DNA of 64,000 nucleotides from Dyadobacter koreensis (GCF_900108855.1 NZ_FNXY01000006.1:372001-436000); one strand, 5' to 3'; shown: positions 1-9,545, counted from the first letter of the stretch. Numbers and translations are program-made. Notes: generated by a model from the sequence alone, not told the origin.

Positions 1-82
1 AAACTTACAAGAATCGAGTAAAAAATTCCGTTCAAATGTTTACAAAAGCGTTTTTTGCTTAGATGTTCTTTTTGAATCAGGT

Positions 83-101
83 CGGTATTGCAACAATACC
101 G
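83..101. other. Short perfect hairpin near the left edge
   Basis: CGGTATTG and CAATACCG form 8-bp arms around a CAA loop, about 70 bp beyond the end of the leftward gene. There is no clear T-run on either side, so a terminator role is only possible. The rest of bases 1-169 shows no gene. Confidence 0.3.
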
Positions 102-169
102 TCTGCGTTTCAAAGAACAGATTTCTCCTTCAAACCTCGAAAAAATGCCAACAAAATTGCTGTCGAAAG

Positions 170-1963
170 CTACCATATTATATCAAACTTAATCATGCTG
201 TTTTCTTGTTGTGCAGGAATTGAAACGACAAGTTTATCTCCCTCGGTTCCATGGTAAACTGTTGCCTTCGTGGCACCCGTTTCCAGGCCTGCGATGTAAT
301 ATTGTTTATCATCCACTGAAAAATTCCCTTCACTTACTTTTTCAATGACCTTGCCTTCGGCCAGTAAACAATAGGAAGTTTCGACAGGGTTTTTGATTTT
401 CAGCAACCGTGTCAGGCCGGTTCTGTCCTGGTTAGGAACGAAGCTATCTTCTATCGAAACGCCATCGAGTGCATAATAAAATATCGGAAAACCATCGTGA
501 CCCAATTTATATCCGCGGTTGGAGTACACACCTTCCGGAGCTTGCACTGAATCTGGCCAGACGGAACTTTCGGGAATTTTTTTTGCGAGAATTGGCTTGC
601 CAGGCAATTCCAGCCTGGCCCCCAGCGGAATTTCCAGTTGCTTCTCTCCACGCTCGGTCCACATGTTGGAAACATCTATGTATTTCCCGTGCCACACAGT
701 CGTCAGGCTGAATTTTTTCATGTCGTAAGCATAGTTCAAGCCTTGGGAGTTTTTGTCGGTCGGAATACCAACGGAGACGATGTATGGATTTATTATGCCA
801 TTTTTTAGCATAAAGCCGCGCTGTATAACAGGTCTCCTTCTGACCTTATATTCCAACGGATCAAACTTTTCGCTTAGTCTTACCGATGCGTTCGTGGTTA
901 GCGAATGCCATGGAATCTGGGGACCTTCATAATGCAGAACAAGGCATTCGTCAGAATTTGAATAAACGATCCTGAAGGGAAATTTTCCTTTTTTTAGTTT
1001 TTGTTTTGCGTAAAAAGCTTTCTCAAAATCCCGTGATCCTTTATTTTCAATCACTAATTTTCCATCAATAAAAAGCCATGCTCCGCCGCCTGCTGTCAAC
1101 TTGAAAAGGTATTCGCCATCTGTCGGGATTTCGGCAAAACCATTAAAGACCAGTTGAGATTTTCTATCACCGACTTGGTGCGAGATGGAATCAGTAATTC
1201 CGGTTCGTTTCGGTTTGAGACTTAGAAGCGTGTCGATATTCTTATGCAGCCCCGGATATACTTTAAACTTTATATCCGTTAATTTAATCTCGTCTTTTTC
1301 ATAAATTTTATAGCTGATATTTCTGATTGCGAAAGGTGATATTTCTCCCAGAATGACCAGTGGCCCTGTTTCACTTTCAGTCCTAAAAGAACTGTGTTCC
1401 GAAATCAGAATTTTTGTCGATCCCTGAACCTGTTGCCCGTTAATCAGAATTTGCTCCAAAACGGCATCTTTGATCTTCGAGCCTCTGGAATCGAATTCGG
1501 AAGCTCTGAAACGCACAGACAGATTTTGCCAAAGTCCTGGTGCTCTCATGGCATTATTTGCATTGCTCAGCCAGGCGTCGGTTATTTTTACCTCATAACG
1601 TCCTTGAAAGAGTATAGAAAAAGAAGCAGATTTACTCAATAAAAAGTCCAGATTTAAGTCAATGTCGCCGTGTTTTAGTTTCGTTTCTAATGCTTTATCT
1701 CCTTTTAGTTTAGGTAAATAAACTAAAACGCCTTTTCCATTTTTTGTTTCAAGATCATTTTTCTGATCACGATCAGCTGAAATATTCCCGGCAATGATCC
1801 ATTTCGTTGATTTCGAAGGATGGAACTGGCTCAAATCATCTGTCGTCAACGGTTCGGAAGATAATGAAGGAGAAGAAATATTTTCCTGACTTTTAGCTTT
1901 TTCGATAAATGCGAAAGATAGTAAGGTAAGAAAATACAGAAAAGGAAATTTAAAGCTTGTCAT
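170..1963 (-). CDS. Secreted DUF1080-like/PA14 domain protein
   Basis: A 597-residue protein with an N-terminal signal peptide ending near AKSQ (residue 26), so probably periplasmic or surface exposed. Residues about 95-235 look like the DUF1080/3-keto-disaccharide hydrolase concanavalin fold (LWQNLSVRFRA and TGPLVILGEISPFAIRNI). Residues about 265-355 look like a PA14 domain (DGEYLFKLTAGGGAWLFIDG), a carbohydrate-binding beta barrel. The C-terminal 200 residues (MWTERGEKQ, YYALDG) resemble a region found behind PA14 or c-type cytochrome domains in secreted sugar dehydrogenases, but no heme motif or dehydrogenase domain is present. It is divergent from the sugar operon starting at 2188, which suggests a role in carbohydrate handling at the cell surface. 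The substrate is unknown. Confidence 0.7.
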   Translation of the reverse strand: MTSFKFPFLYFLTLLSFAFIEKAKSQENISSPSLSSEPLTTDDLSQFHPSKSTKWIIAGNISADRDQKNDLETKNGKGVLVYLPKLKGDKALETKLKHGDIDLNLDFLLSKSASFSILFQGRYEVKITDAWLSNANNAMRAPGLWQNLSVRFRASEFDSRGSKIKDAVLEQILINGQQVQGSTKILISEHSSFRTESETGPLVILGEISPFAIRNISYKIYEKDEIKLTDIKFKVYPGLHKNIDTLLSLKPKRTGITDSISHQVGDRKSQLVFNGFAEIPTDGEYLFKLTAGGGAWLFIDGKLVIENKGSRDFEKAFYAKQKLKKGKFPFRIVYSNSDECLVLHYEGPQIPWHSLTTNASVRLSEKFDPLEYKVRRRPVIQRGFMLKNGIINPYIVSVGIPTDKNSQGLNYAYDMKKFSLTTVWHGKYIDVSNMWTERGEKQLEIPLGARLELPGKPILAKKIPESSVWPDSVQAPEGVYSNRGYKLGHDGFPIFYYALDGVSIEDSFVPNQDRTGLTRLLKIKNPVETSYCLLAEGKVIEKVSEGNFSVDDKQYYIAGLETGATKATVYHGTEGDKLVVSIPAQQENSMIKFDIIW

Positions 1964-1991
1964 AAGAAAATAAAAAGATCGAGGACAGATA

Positions 1992-2016
1992 GTAATGACA
2001 TTACAATGATATCATT
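1992..2016. promoter_or_regulatory. Two adjacent palindromes in a divergent promoter region
   Basis: A 13-bp palindrome (GTAATG-A-CATTAC, 1992-2004) is followed directly by the 12-bp perfect palindrome AATGATATCATT (2005-2016). They lie 29-53 bp upstream of the leftward secreted protein gene and about 170 bp upstream of the DeoR gene. The rest of the 224-bp gap is very AT-rich and I could not place a confident promoter. An operator function is inferred. Confidence 0.35.
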
Positions 2017-2187
2017 TAATTTTTAATTGTTGTTTTTTATTTTCTTTTATTTTCTAAAATTTGCTTTTGTTAATTAAATTCTATCTATTTGTGTTGTTGA
2101 TCTGTATATTTTCAATATGGTGTACTTAGTTAAGTGTTTTCCTTTATTTTTAGGTAAAAAATAAAAGGAACTACAAACAATATAAAA

Positions 2188-2955
2188 ATGCTCGCAAATC
2201 AACGAAGAGATAAAATACTTGAATTGTTAAAAGAGGATGGGTCGGCTAAGGTTATTGATCTTGCCAAATTATTCAAAGTAACAGAAGTTACCATCCGTCA
2301 GGATCTGGATAAGCTGGAAAAAGATGGTCTGGTAATAAAGGAACATGGCGGTGCATTTTTGAAAAATGTGGAAGATCAGGTTCGTAATTTTTCTCTGGCA
2401 AATCAGGAAAATCTTGACAAGAAAGAGCTGATCGCTATTAAAAGCCTGGAGTTTATAGAAAATGGAGACACTATAATTCTTGATTCAGGTTCTACGACAA
2501 CAGAGATCGCGAAAAAACTGAGAGGAAGTAATCGTCATTTGACTGTGATTACCAATGCGTTGAATATTGCACTATTGCTCGGAGCGGAGACGGGTATCGA
2601 GGTGATCATGACTGGTGGCGAGTTTAAGCCACCAACATTGTCACTAACAGGACAGAAAGCAGCTGATTTTTTCAAAGGGCTGAATGTTCAAAAGTTATTT
2701 CTGGCCACAGCTGGTCTGTCTTTGAAATCAGGTTTGACATATCCTAGTATCAGTGATCTGGTTGTGAAAAAGGCAATGATCGATGCCGCTGACACTACAT
2801 ATCTGGTTGCAGATTCAACAAAAGTTGGAAAGAGTGCATTTGCCAGTTTAGGAGCATTGTCGCTGATCGATTATATCATCACGGATGCAGGGGTGGAAGA
2901 AAAACATAAACAGCTTTTCAGCGATAACGAAATAGAATTAATTATTGCCGGGTAA
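2188..2955 (+). CDS. DeoR-family transcriptional repressor
   Basis: A 255-residue protein of normal DeoR length. Residues about 3-58 form the DeoR helix-turn-helix (RRDKILELLKEDGSAKV, EVTIRQDLDKLEKDGLV and the usual HGGA turn). Residues about 75-230 form the DeoRC sugar-phosphate sensor, with DSGSTTTEIAK, TNALNIA and MTGGEFK. Family members repress sugar operons and are released by a phosphorylated intermediate. It is the first gene of a rightward run with isomerase, transketolase and ABC transporter, so it probably controls that run and perhaps the divergent secreted protein. The effector cannot be read from the sequence. Confidence 0.9.
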   Translation: MLANQRRDKILELLKEDGSAKVIDLAKLFKVTEVTIRQDLDKLEKDGLVIKEHGGAFLKNVEDQVRNFSLANQENLDKKELIAIKSLEFIENGDTIILDSGSTTTEIAKKLRGSNRHLTVITNALNIALLLGAETGIEVIMTGGEFKPPTLSLTGQKAADFFKGLNVQKLFLATAGLSLKSGLTYPSISDLVVKKAMIDAADTTYLVADSTKVGKSAFASLGALSLIDYIITDAGVEEKHKQLFSDNEIELIIAG

Positions 2956-3021
2956 GAAAGCGTCAAAATATTTAAAGAATAGAGCTGGTAGTTATGCTAT
3001 CAGTCAACAGTAAAAAACAAC

Positions 3022-4497
3022 ATGGGCGAAAAAGGATGTTTAGGTGTAATTATCGGAAACCGTGATTTTTTTCCGGACCGACTGGTGGCTGAGGCGAGAG
3101 TTGAGATTATTGAGCTGTTTAAAAGGCTGAACATCAGAGCAATCATGCTGGATACTAACGATACCAAACTTGGCGGGGTTGAGTCATTCCAGGATGCGCA
3201 GAAATGTGCGGCCTTGTTCAGGCAGCACCGTGATGAAATATTAGGTGTGCTGGTTGTACTTCCAAATTTTGGAGATGAAAGAGGAATAGCTGAAACGCTT
3301 AAACTGGCTGAGTTGAACGTACCGGTTTTGGTTCAGGGCTATCCCGACGATCTGGATAAACTCGATGTTGCCAGACGCAGGGATTCGTGGTGCGGGAAAA
3401 TTTCAGCTTGTAATAATCTGTACCAGTTCGGAATTAAGTATTCATTGACATCAAAACATGTTGTTCATCCGACTGATCCGGTTTTTATCAACGACTTATT
3501 GAATTTTGTAGGCGTTTGCCGGGTTACGCGAGGTCTTCGGAAGGTAAGAATTGGCGCGATCGGCGCACGGCCTGGTGGCTTTAATACGGTCCGTTACAGC
3601 GAAAAAATATTACAGAGAAATGGAATTTCGGTGGTGACTGTCGATCTTTCAGAGATTCTTGGCAATGCGAATAAATTGACAAAATACGATATCAGCGTTC
3701 AGCAAAGAATTCAGAAAATAAAAGATTATGCACCTGTTGGCCGCACACCCGACGAGTCTCTGATCCAGATGGCGAAACTCGACGTTGCATTGACCGATTT
3801 TGTCCAGCTGCATGCGCTGGATGCGACAGCAATTCAATGCTGGACTTCTGTTCAGCAGAATTACGGCTGCAATGTTTGCACGAGTATGAGTATTATGAGT
3901 GAAAATATGCTTCCCAGCGGATGTGAGGTCGATGTTACAGGAACGTTGAGCATGTATGCGTTACAACTCGCATCCGGTTCTCCAAGTGCGCTTGTTGACT
4001 GGAACAATAACTATGCGAATGATGATAACAAATGTGTTCTGTTCCACTGCGGAAACTGGGCGAAGTCGTTTTTGCCGGATATCGAAATCAGTACCGCGCC
4101 AATTCTGGGAACTTCGGTAGGAGAGGAAAATACCTTCGGAGCGCTCTCCGGGCGCACACCCGCTTCTCCGCTGACATTCGGAAGGATCAGTACCGATGAT
4201 CCAAAGGGAATTATGAAAGCCTATATCGGCGAAGGCAGACTAACGGACGATACTTTAAAAACGTTTGGAAACCGAGCAGTCGCAGAAATCCCGAATCTGC
4301 AAGGTTTGATGCAATACATCTGCAGAAATGGTTTTGAACACCATGTAGTGATGAATGCGTCAAAAACCGCCGGGATATTAAAAGAAGCATTCGAAAATTA
4401 TATGGGTTGGGAGGTTCAATATTTTAAGGACCCGGCTGAACAGCCATTAAGAAACGAATCGGCCAATACTAAAAACGAACTGGCAGCTCAATATTGA
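3022..4497 (+). CDS. L-fucose/L-arabinose isomerase-like sugar isomerase
   Basis: A 491-residue cytosolic protein of the FucI/AraA fold, which interconverts aldoses and ketoses using a divalent metal. Candidate metal and catalytic residues are Glu294 in MSEN, Glu302 and Asp304 in CEVDVTG, and the C-terminal pair His440-His441 in FEHHVVM. The segment LFHCGNWAKSF is typical of the FucI-like group of unassigned specificity. It is shorter than enterobacterial FucI (about 590 residues) and near AraA size. It lies between the DeoR gene and the split transketolase genes, so its ketose product is probably the transketolase donor. The true substrate is not known; no fucose, rhamnose or arabinose kinase or aldolase accompanies it. 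Confidence 0.75.
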   Translation: MGEKGCLGVIIGNRDFFPDRLVAEARVEIIELFKRLNIRAIMLDTNDTKLGGVESFQDAQKCAALFRQHRDEILGVLVVLPNFGDERGIAETLKLAELNVPVLVQGYPDDLDKLDVARRRDSWCGKISACNNLYQFGIKYSLTSKHVVHPTDPVFINDLLNFVGVCRVTRGLRKVRIGAIGARPGGFNTVRYSEKILQRNGISVVTVDLSEILGNANKLTKYDISVQQRIQKIKDYAPVGRTPDESLIQMAKLDVALTDFVQLHALDATAIQCWTSVQQNYGCNVCTSMSIMSENMLPSGCEVDVTGTLSMYALQLASGSPSALVDWNNNYANDDNKCVLFHCGNWAKSFLPDIEISTAPILGTSVGEENTFGALSGRTPASPLTFGRISTDDPKGIMKAYIGEGRLTDDTLKTFGNRAVAEIPNLQGLMQYICRNGFEHHVVMNASKTAGILKEAFENYMGWEVQYFKDPAEQPLRNESANTKNELAAQY

Positions 4498-4506
4498 TTC
4501 CCTGCC

Positions 4507-4549
4507 AGTCCAACGGACTTATTATCTGAGCCGCGGGTTTTTCCCGCGG
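4507..4549 (+). other. Two hairpins between isomerase and transketolase genes
   Basis: AGTCC-AAC-GGACT (4507-4519) and CCGCGGG-TTTTT-CCCGCGG (4531-4549) sit in the 114-bp gap just after the isomerase stop. The second is a strong GC stem whose five Ts are in the loop, with no T-run after it. It is therefore more likely an mRNA end-protection, processing or attenuation element than a classic terminator. Confidence 0.4.
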
Positions 4550-4611
4550 ACGGATTATCAGCGGTTTGTTCATCCCGCAAAGGATTCGTAAAACAAATAA
4601 TTCAACAAACG

Positions 4612-5436
4612 ATGTCAGAAAAGGAATTGGCTCACAAGTCGGTCGACTATCGCAGGAAAATACTCAAGTATATTGTCAAGGCAAATGCCGGCCATACGGG
4701 AGGGAGCCTGTCCTGTATTGATATTCTGAACGTTCTCTACAACTACACATTAAATGTTGATCCTGAAAATTTCAGCTCGCCCGACCGGGATCGCTATATT
4801 CAAAGTAAGGGCCATACGGTTGAAGCACTGTACGTTGTGCTGGCTTCCAGAGGGTTTTTTCCTGAATCTGATCTTGAAACTTTGTGCCGGTATAAATCAC
4901 ATTACATTGGTCACCCAACCAGAAAAGTACATGGAATTGAACAAAATACCGGTGCGCTCGGTCACGGTTTATCGCTAAGCGTAGGCGTTGCGATTGCTGG
5001 AAAACTGGATAAAAAAAATTACAAAGTTTTCACATTGCTTGGAGACGGAGAGCTACCGGAGGGTTCTAACTGGGAAGCTGCGCTTTCAGCTGCGCATTAC
5101 AAACTGGATAACCTGTGCGCCATTCTTGACAAAAATAATTTACAGATCACAGGCACGACGACCGATGTTTGCAATACTGATCCGGTAGATAAAAAATTCG
5201 AAGCCTTCGGTTGGGAAGTACGCCATGTGGATGGTCATGATATCAAACAATTGAAAGAAACGTTTGATGCGATCCCCTTCGTAAAGGGAAAACCCAGTAT
5301 GGTGATCGCACATACGGTGAAAGGAAAAGGCGTGAGTTACATGGAAAATCAGCTCAAATGGCATCATGGCGTTCCGAATCAGCAACAATACGCAGAAGCG
5401 TTGCAAGAGCTTGACTTTCAGGATAAAAGCATCTGA
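4612..5436 (+). CDS. Transketolase, N-terminal (ThDP-binding) subunit
   Basis: A 274-residue protein equal to the pyrophosphate-binding half of transketolase. The thiamine diphosphate motif starts at Gly144-Asp145-Gly146-Glu147 and continues LPEGSNWEAA to the conserved LDKNNLQ. NTGALGHGLSLSVG and KGKGVSYMEN are further family signatures. It pairs with the next gene, 17 bp downstream, to make a complete enzyme that moves two-carbon units from ketoses to aldoses. Split transketolases of this kind are common in pathway-specific clusters; the housekeeping enzyme is usually a single chain. The start at 4612 gives a full N-terminus. Confidence 0.92.
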   Translation: MSEKELAHKSVDYRRKILKYIVKANAGHTGGSLSCIDILNVLYNYTLNVDPENFSSPDRDRYIQSKGHTVEALYVVLASRGFFPESDLETLCRYKSHYIGHPTRKVHGIEQNTGALGHGLSLSVGVAIAGKLDKKNYKVFTLLGDGELPEGSNWEAALSAAHYKLDNLCAILDKNNLQITGTTTDVCNTDPVDKKFEAFGWEVRHVDGHDIKQLKETFDAIPFVKGKPSMVIAHTVKGKGVSYMENQLKWHHGVPNQQQYAEALQELDFQDKSI

Positions 5437-5453
5437 GAGCGTGGTTAGATATA

Positions 5454-6443
5454 ATGTTAATCAATAAACTTATTCAAGTGGATGCTACCATTGAGAAAAT
5501 AGCTGTGCGTAATCAGGCGAATCTTGAAGTATTTTCGACGACACTTCAGGATTTGGCAAGAACAGATCGCGACATTATTGTAGTGACCAGCGACTCCCGG
5601 GGTTCGGGAAAATTGGTGCCTTTCGGACAATCGTTTCCCGAACAGATTGTGGAAGTCGGGATCGCTGAGCAAAATCTTGTTGGCGTTGCGGCAGGGCTGG
5701 CGTCAGCCGGTAAAAAGGTATTTGCAGTTTCTCCCGCCTGTTTTTTGACTGCACGTGCTTTGGAGCAGATCAAAAACGATGTGGCTTATTCCAACAATGC
5801 TGTAAAACTAATAGGCATAAGTGCCGGAGTAAGTTATGGCGCATTGGGGTCTACGCATCACAGTCTGCATGATTTCGCAGTACTCAGGACCGTCAACAAC
5901 CTGATTATCGCCGCGCCCGCTGATAATTTCGAAACTGAGCAGGCCATTCGTCTTGCTGCTGAATCAGATCTTCCAATTTACCTGCGCTTCGGAAAAAAGG
6001 CTATGCCACTCCTCTCGACGGAGGAAACGACATTTGAATTTGGAAAGGGCAGGAAAATCCGGGAAGGTGGCGATGTCGTGATCATTGCGACAGGAGAAAC
6101 CGTCGCGCCTGCTTTGAATGCTTGTGAGAAATTATCGAGAGAGTCTGGTATTGAAGCGGCAGTTATTAGCATGCACACCATTAAGCCACTTGACTACAGG
6201 TTGTTATCCGAAATTGCCAACCTTGGGAATCCAATTTTGACAGTCGAAGAGCATAGCATTTTCGGAGGATTGGGTGAGGCATGTGCTTCTTTTTTATTGG
6301 AAAATAATTACCGGAATAAATTTAAAATTATTGGCATTCCTGATGAATATACCGTTACAGGTTCTCAGCAGGAAATTTTCGATCATTACGGAATTTCGGA
6401 AAATGGCATTGCAGACGCTGCCTTGAAATTGTGTAGGGGTTAA
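5454..6443 (+). CDS. Transketolase, C-terminal (pyrimidine-binding) subunit
   Basis: A 329-residue protein containing the ThDP pyrimidine domain (residues about 22-185) and the transketolase C-terminal domain (about 205-320). The catalytic glutamate that activates the cofactor is probably Glu72 in VEVGIAEQNLVG, and the dimer helix follows as GLASAGKKVFA. The STHHSLHDFAVLR segment carries the conserved substrate-pocket histidines. It follows the N-terminal subunit by 17 bp and the two must work together. The DeoR, isomerase and ABC importer context points to a dedicated sugar breakdown route rather than the general pentose phosphate pathway. Confidence 0.92.
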   Translation: MLINKLIQVDATIEKIAVRNQANLEVFSTTLQDLARTDRDIIVVTSDSRGSGKLVPFGQSFPEQIVEVGIAEQNLVGVAAGLASAGKKVFAVSPACFLTARALEQIKNDVAYSNNAVKLIGISAGVSYGALGSTHHSLHDFAVLRTVNNLIIAAPADNFETEQAIRLAAESDLPIYLRFGKKAMPLLSTEETTFEFGKGRKIREGGDVVIIATGETVAPALNACEKLSRESGIEAAVISMHTIKPLDYRLLSEIANLGNPILTVEEHSIFGGLGEACASFLLENNYRNKFKIIGIPDEYTVTGSQQEIFDHYGISENGIADAALKLCRG

Positions 6444-6497
6444 ATAAGAAACTTTCAGTCACATTATTATTTATTAAGCAATTCCAAACCCTGGTAT

Positions 6498-7907
6498 ATG
6501 AAATTGACGAAGATACTCATTGTATTTTTTGCAAATCTGTTCTGCATTATTTGCCATGCACAGGAGACTTCTGTTAAAAAACGGGTGTTGGTTTTGACGG
6601 ATATTGAGAATGAGCCGGACGATACGCAATCTTTAATCCGATTTCTCACTTATTCAAATCAGTGGGACGTTGAAGGGCTGGTAGCCACAACTTCCATTCA
6701 TCAACAGAATAAGATTGCAGTAAACAAGATAAAGGAAATTGTTGCTGCTTACGGAAAGGTAAGAGCTAATCTGCTGCTTCATGAAAATGGGTATCCTGAA
6801 ACAGATTATTTACTTAAAGTAACCAAGGCAAGTTATCCCGAATTCGGGATGAATGCCGTCGGAAAGGGAAAAGATTCTGAAGGGTCTGACTGGATCATTT
6901 CCGTCGTCGATAAAAAAGATGAAAGACCCGTTTGGATACCGGTTTGGGGTGGGGCGAATTGTCTTGCGCAAGCTTTATGGAAGGTCAGCATGACGCGATC
7001 TCCGGAGGAGTTGAAAAAATTCATTTCTAAAATCCGCGTTTATACGATTTCTGATCAGGATGATACGGGGCCCTGGATACGCAAAACTTTTCCTGACCTG
7101 TTTTTTGTAGCAAGCCCGGGTTACCACGCAGCAGGTGCTTATCATTATGCGACATGGTCAGGTATCAGCGGCGACAAATTCCACGGCAGGTTTTCCGGTG
7201 GTGATTTTGAAATTGTCGATAATCCCTGGTTGGATGAAAATGTACGTAATCATGGACCGTTAGGTGCCGAATATCCGTTCACTAAATTTCTGATGGAAGG
7301 TGACACTCCGTCATTTTTAGGGCTGGTGAATAATGGGTTGAATGATCCTGAGAAACCGAACTTCGGTAGCTGGGGCGGTCGCTACGAATTTTACACGCCA
7401 CGTACACAAAAATGGTTTTTAGAACCGGAAACGCGTCCATTTTGGACTGATGCTGTGGATGAAGTTGCTGGGAAAGACGGCAGTTATCAGACCAGCAACA
7501 AGGCAACAATATGGCGTTGGAGATCCGCGTTCCAAAATGATTTTGCAGCGCGAATGGACTGGACGATAAAGCCTTACAAAGAAGCAAATCATCCGCCGGT
7601 TGCCGCCCTGAAGCATGGAAATGCAGTAAAGGCAAAGAGTGGCGAGAAGGTAACACTGAGCGCCGAAGGTTCGAAAGATCCGGATGGCAATACGCTTTTT
7701 TACCAATGGATATACTATCCTGAACCGGGTAGTTACGCGGAAAAAGAGCCTTTGAAAATTTTAGATATCCATGCGGTCAATACAAGTTTTGTAGCTCCGA
7801 AAGTTGCCAGGCCCGAGACGGTACATATTATTCTCGCTGTCACAGACAACGGAAAACCTGCACTTACGAGATACCAGCGCGTGATTGTTACGGTGTTTCC
7901 GGAATAA
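6498..7907 (+). CDS. Secreted DUF1593 (Sde182-like) nucleoside-hydrolase-fold protein
   Basis: A 469-residue protein with a Sec signal peptide ending near CHAQ (residue 22). Residues about 28-330 match the DUF1593/Sde182 family, which has the inosine-uridine nucleoside hydrolase fold: RVLVLTDIENEPDDTQSL carries the Asp-rich metal loop. The C-terminal 90 residues form an Ig-like domain (PPVAALKHGNAVKAKSGEKV). The founding member was described as cellulose binding, but family members are usually encoded with plant cell-wall degradation genes and their reaction is not settled. Here it sits between transketolase and the sugar importer, so it probably releases a glycosidically bound sugar or nucleoside-like substrate outside the cytoplasm. 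Confidence 0.8.
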   Translation: MKLTKILIVFFANLFCIICHAQETSVKKRVLVLTDIENEPDDTQSLIRFLTYSNQWDVEGLVATTSIHQQNKIAVNKIKEIVAAYGKVRANLLLHENGYPETDYLLKVTKASYPEFGMNAVGKGKDSEGSDWIISVVDKKDERPVWIPVWGGANCLAQALWKVSMTRSPEELKKFISKIRVYTISDQDDTGPWIRKTFPDLFFVASPGYHAAGAYHYATWSGISGDKFHGRFSGGDFEIVDNPWLDENVRNHGPLGAEYPFTKFLMEGDTPSFLGLVNNGLNDPEKPNFGSWGGRYEFYTPRTQKWFLEPETRPFWTDAVDEVAGKDGSYQTSNKATIWRWRSAFQNDFAARMDWTIKPYKEANHPPVAALKHGNAVKAKSGEKVTLSAEGSKDPDGNTLFYQWIYYPEPGSYAEKEPLKILDIHAVNTSFVAPKVARPETVHIILAVTDNGKPALTRYQRVIVTVFPE

Positions 7908-7965
7908 TTATACAGGTGCCGGCAACATAAACATACTCAGATTCTGATCCATAAAATTTTCCCGA

Positions 7966-8919
7966 ATGAGATTTAGTCCCAAATATTTTATAGCGTTGAT
8001 CCTTGTCTTATTCTGGTTTGCATTAATCCGTTGTAAAACAAGACAAAGCACAGATGAGCCAAAGAAAATGGCCATTGTCGTTTCAACGTTGAACAATCCA
8101 TGGTTTGTTTTTCTGGCTGAAAGGGCGGCGGCAAAAGCGAAGGAACTGGGATATGAATCGAAGGTTTTTGATTCACAGAACAACACATCCCTGGAAACAG
8201 ATCATTTTGAAAATGCGATCTCTTCCGGATATGATGCTATATTATTCAACCCAACTGATGCAGACGGTTCCGTTGTGAATGTTAAAAATGCGACGGCAGC
8301 TGGTGTTCCTGTTTTTTGTATGGATAGGGAAATTAATTCTACCAACGCAGCTACTTCGCAAATCTTGTCTGACAGCTATTCCGGCTGCGTGACCATCGCA
8401 AAATATTTTGTGGAAACATTAAATAAGAATGGTAAATACGTTGAGCTTCTTGGTTTAGTGGGCGATAACAATACCTGGAACCGCTCTAAAGGTTTTCACA
8501 GTGTGGTTGATCATTATGCTGGATTGAAAATGGTCGCGCAGCAAAGTGCTGATTTCGATAGAAATAAAGCGATGGAAGTACTCGAATCAATTTTGCAGGC
8601 TAACCCTGATATTGACGCGGTTTTTTGTGGAAATGATGCCATGGCGATGGGCGCTTACCAGGCATTGGCAGCAGCTGGGAAATCGGATAAAGTAAAGGTT
8701 TTTGGGTTCGACGGCGCGGAAGATGTCGTGAAGTCAATTCAGGATGGTAAAATAAAAGCGACCGGCATGCAGTTTCCGGAAGTTATGGCGCAGACAGCCG
8801 CAACCATGGCGGATCAATATTTTAAGGGCAAGCGGGATTTTCCGAAAAAGATGCCCGTCGCCGTTGAGATGGTGAAAAAGGATAATGTCGACAACTACGC
8901 GGCTTACGGTAAAAAGTAA
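7966..8919 (+). CDS. ABC transporter sugar-binding lipoprotein (RbsB type)
   Basis: A 317-residue periplasmic binding protein of the ribose/galactose type (Peripla_BP_4). It begins with a hydrophobic segment and a lipobox-like ALIRC, so Cys23 is probably lipidated. The binding-fold features are VVSTLNNPWFVFLAE, FNPTDADGSVV, CMDREIN, FCGNDAMAMGAYQAL and KVFGFDGAEDV. It delivers a monosaccharide to the RbsA/RbsC-like proteins encoded next. Its start is 58 bp after the DUF1593 gene and its stop overlaps the following start by one base, showing translational coupling. Residue pattern supports a sugar ligand but not which one. Confidence 0.92.
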   Translation: MRFSPKYFIALILVLFWFALIRCKTRQSTDEPKKMAIVVSTLNNPWFVFLAERAAAKAKELGYESKVFDSQNNTSLETDHFENAISSGYDAILFNPTDADGSVVNVKNATAAGVPVFCMDREINSTNAATSQILSDSYSGCVTIAKYFVETLNKNGKYVELLGLVGDNNTWNRSKGFHSVVDHYAGLKMVAQQSADFDRNKAMEVLESILQANPDIDAVFCGNDAMAMGAYQALAAAGKSDKVKVFGFDGAEDVVKSIQDGKIKATGMQFPEVMAQTAATMADQYFKGKRDFPKKMPVAVEMVKKDNVDNYAAYGKK

Positions 8920-9545
8920 TGAAAAAAATAATAAGATATGTCGCTTCACTGGTGCTCGTTGCGTTAGTCGCCTATAACTCCGTTTATTTTAAAAAACTGG
9001 ATGAGGTAAAAGCAGGCACAGCTTCATTTAATGCGGCTAAATATGCTTCCGAATTCTGGACAAAAAAATTGCTTCCGCATACAACCAGAGCAATCGAAAT
9101 CGGGCAACTGCTTACTTTGTTGCAAACGGATAAGAACAAGGCTTTCTCAGATTATTCTCACGCTCTGGGAATTGGCAACGTCAGGTATTTTCTTGTAAAA
9201 GGAAGCGGCACTGTTCAGGCTGTGGAGGAAAATCAGGTTTTGGTTAAAGTCGCCTCTGAGCGTGAAAAGCCGGAGGTAATCTTGGTGACCGAATTTGTTT
9301 TTGGAAACGCCGTTCGGGACGCTTCGGGTGAAATTGATATCAATGAGTTTACAAATTCAATGGACTTTAACAACGTTTCAGCAGAAATAAATAAGATTAT
9401 TAGAGAAAAGATTATTCCTCCGTTTAAGTCAAAAGTAAAAAGAGGAGATAGGATTAACTTCATTGGAGCGATCGAATTAAATAAGGAGCATTTAAATACG
9501 CGATCTATCGAAATTATCCCGGTTGATCTGAAAATTACTAATTAA
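8919..9545 (+). CDS. DUF2291 family protein of the sugar ABC operon
   Basis: A 208-residue protein with one N-terminal membrane or signal segment (residues 4-26) and a globular outer domain. Size, position between the binding-protein gene and the ATPase gene, and motifs such as YASEFWTKKLLP and VLVTEFVFGNAVRDA fit DUF2291, an uncharacterised family found in ribose-type ABC operons. The start overlaps the preceding stop as TAATG. It is probably an envelope accessory factor for the transporter; no biochemical role is established that I can name. Confidence 0.8.
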   Translation: MKKIIRYVASLVLVALVAYNSVYFKKLDEVKAGTASFNAAKYASEFWTKKLLPHTTRAIEIGQLLTLLQTDKNKAFSDYSHALGIGNVRYFLVKGSGTVQAVEENQVLVKVASEREKPEVILVTEFVFGNAVRDASGEIDINEFTNSMDFNNVSAEINKIIREKIIPPFKSKVKRGDRINFIGAIELNKEHLNTRSIEIIPVDLKITN

